Of a stretch of 15,346 nt of DNA, positions 14,450-15,346 are shown piece by piece. Position 1 is the first letter of the stretch; each line of letters begins with the position of its first letter. Origin of the DNA: Candidatus Latescibacterota bacterium (lineage in GTDB: Bacteria > Krumholzibacteriota > Krumholzibacteriia > Krumholzibacteriales > WJIX01); NCBI GenBank assembly GCA_030621255.1, contig JAUXHZ010000004.1:1-15346 (forward strand), read 5' to 3'. The notes under the pieces are model-generated. The model was not told the origin of the DNA. It made no database searches and saw only the letters and a program-made list of their open reading frames with translations. The position numbers and the translations under genes are program-made.

Positions 14450-15079
14450 ATGGCAAGGTATACTGGCCCCAAATGCAAACTATGCAGGAGAGAGGGAACA
14501 AAGCTCTTTCTGAAAGGGGACCGTTGTTACTCGGACCGTTGTGCTCTTGAAAAGAGGAATTATCCTCCCGGAGAGCATGGACGAATGAGATATAGACGCA
14601 GGAGTAACTATAGGCTCCAACTTAGAGAAAAACAAAAGTTACGTCGGCTCTATCAACTTCTTGAATGCAAGTTTCATAATTATTTCAAGAAAGCTGACAG
14701 CATGAAGGGTGTTACGGGAGATAATCTATTAATATTGCTGGAGACCAGACTGGACAATCTTGTTTATAGAATGGGGTTTTCTCCATCACGGGCTTTGGCA
14801 AGGCAACTTGTGCTTCACAATCACATAGAAGTGAATGGGAAGAAAGTCAATATACCTTCTTATCAGGTAAAAGTTGGCGACAGGATCGCCCCAAGAAAGA
14901 AAAGCAGAAATATGCTAGTCATTGATGAATCTCTGAAGACATCCGGGAGCAGAGAGACGGTTCCGTATATTTCGGTCGATGTGAGCAAAAAAGAGGGTGT
15001 CTATGTCGAGGAACCCACAAGAGATATTATCCCGGTACCTATCTCTGAAAATTTAATCGTGGAGTTGTATTCGAAGTAA
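14450..15079 (+). CDS. rpsD: 30S ribosomal protein S4, zinc-finger form
   Basis: S4 nucleates 30S body assembly and binds the five-way junction of 16S rRNA; it also acts as a repressor of its own operon in E. coli and B. subtilis. The 209-residue product has an N-terminal four-cysteine zinc site at Cys9, Cys12, Cys26 and Cys31 (KCKLC and CYSDRC), then RNYPPGEHG, the central helical domain with LREKQKLRRLYQLLE, and the S4 RNA-binding domain from about 98 to 160 with RLDNLVYRMGFSPSRALARQ and LVLHNHIEVNGKKVNIPSY. ATG 14450 follows GGAGG by 9 nt. The preceding 102-nt gap is long for this cluster and could hold a regulatory leader. Confidence 0.98.
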   Translation: MARYTGPKCKLCRREGTKLFLKGDRCYSDRCALEKRNYPPGEHGRMRYRRRSNYRLQLREKQKLRRLYQLLECKFHNYFKKADSMKGVTGDNLLILLETRLDNLVYRMGFSPSRALARQLVLHNHIEVNGKKVNIPSYQVKVGDRIAPRKKSRNMLVIDESLKTSGSRETVPYISVDVSKKEGVYVEEPTRDIIPVPISENLIVELYSK

Positions 15080-15157
15080 TTTTGTGTTGAATTTTTGCAT
15101 AGTTGCTTGCGAACAGACGAAGGTGTGCTCGCATGCCCTTCAAGGAGGAATATTTAA

Positions 15158-15346
15158 ATGAAATGGCGTAACCTTTTAATGCCGAAGGAAGTTGAAATAG
15201 ACGAATCGATTTCTACTTCGACTTTCGGTAGATTTAAGATTGAGCCCTTCGAGAGAGGCTTTGGGTATACTGTTGGAAATGCCCTGCGGCGAACCCTGCT
15301 TTCTTCCATTCAGGGAGCGGCTGTGATAGCTGTAAAAATTGATGGT
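15158..15346 (+). CDS. rpoA: RNA polymerase subunit alpha, N-terminal part (3' end outside window)
   Basis: Alpha dimerises to start RNA polymerase assembly and contacts activators and UP elements through its C-terminal domain. Only the first 63 codons are here. They show [20 protein letters not shown] at residues 23-42 and [14 protein letters not shown], the dimerisation and beta-contact helix, with Arg44/Arg45 matching the conserved assembly arginine. ATG 15158 is preceded by AAGGAGG (15142-15148) at 9 nt. A 5-bp stem GAAGG/CCTTC (15119-15141) lies directly before that site. The rest of the gene, and probably rplQ, lies beyond the window. Confidence 0.97.
   Translation, partial: MKWRNLLMPKEVEIDESISTSTFGRFKIEPFERGFGYTVGNALRRTLLSSIQGAAVIAVKIDG

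Noticed and set aside
1..15346. A hidden defence, mobile or biosynthetic system
   Set aside because: Every gap is under about 105 nt and all substantial coding capacity is accounted for by universal translation genes. No integrase, transposase, CRISPR repeat or unknown gene was found on either strand.

Overview
The window is a single, unbroken, plus-strand run of translation genes: 31 coding genes, two of them cut by the window edges. It is the classic bacterial str-end/S10/spc/alpha ribosomal-protein supercluster. It starts inside tuf (EF-Tu) and ends inside rpoA (RNA polymerase alpha). There is no minus-strand gene, no tRNA or rRNA, no mobile element and no CRISPR array. The longest stretch without a gene is the 102 bases before rpsD.

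Layout: the tuf 3' end (1-387); the S10 block rpsJ-rplC-rplD-rplW-rplB-rpsS-rplV-rpsC-rplP-rpmC-rpsQ (428-5650); the spc block rplN-rplX-rplE-rpsN-rpsH-rplF-rplR-rpsE-rpmD-rplO-secY (5663-11618); adk-map-infA-rpmJ (11665-13488); and the alpha block rpsM-rpsK-rpsD-rpoA (13528 to the edge). Three junctions overlap (rplC/rplD and rplO/secY as TAATG, adk/map by 4 nt). Most other gaps are 2-80 nt and hold little more than a Shine-Dalgarno sequence. This fits one or a few long polycistronic mRNAs.

Functionally the genes supply large- and small-subunit proteins, an elongation factor (EF-Tu), an initiation factor (IF-1), the protein-export channel SecY, the N-terminal Met-removing enzyme Map, adenylate kinase for nucleotide balance, and the RNA polymerase assembly subunit. 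Production of ribosomes, transcription, export and nascent-chain processing is therefore coupled in one transcription unit.

Organism: a bacterium with strong GGAGG-type ribosome binding sites and frequent GTG and TTG starts. It has zinc-binding (C+) forms of S14, S4, L24, L36 and adenylate kinase. The gene order (adk-map-infA-rpmJ between secY and rpsM, rpsD next to rpoA, tuf next to rpsJ) is shared by several phyla. I lean towards a non-proteobacterial, possibly uncultured lineage near the FCB group, deltaproteobacteria or Firmicutes, but the phylum cannot be fixed from this window by eye.

I found no undescribed multi-gene system. The points that stand out are small: a three-copy, 17-bp tandem repeat over the tuf stop and the rpsJ leader, a charged insertion in L18, a long C-terminal tail on L30, a few intergenic inverted repeats (rplF-rplR, rpsM-rpsK), and unusually many TTG starts on highly expressed genes.
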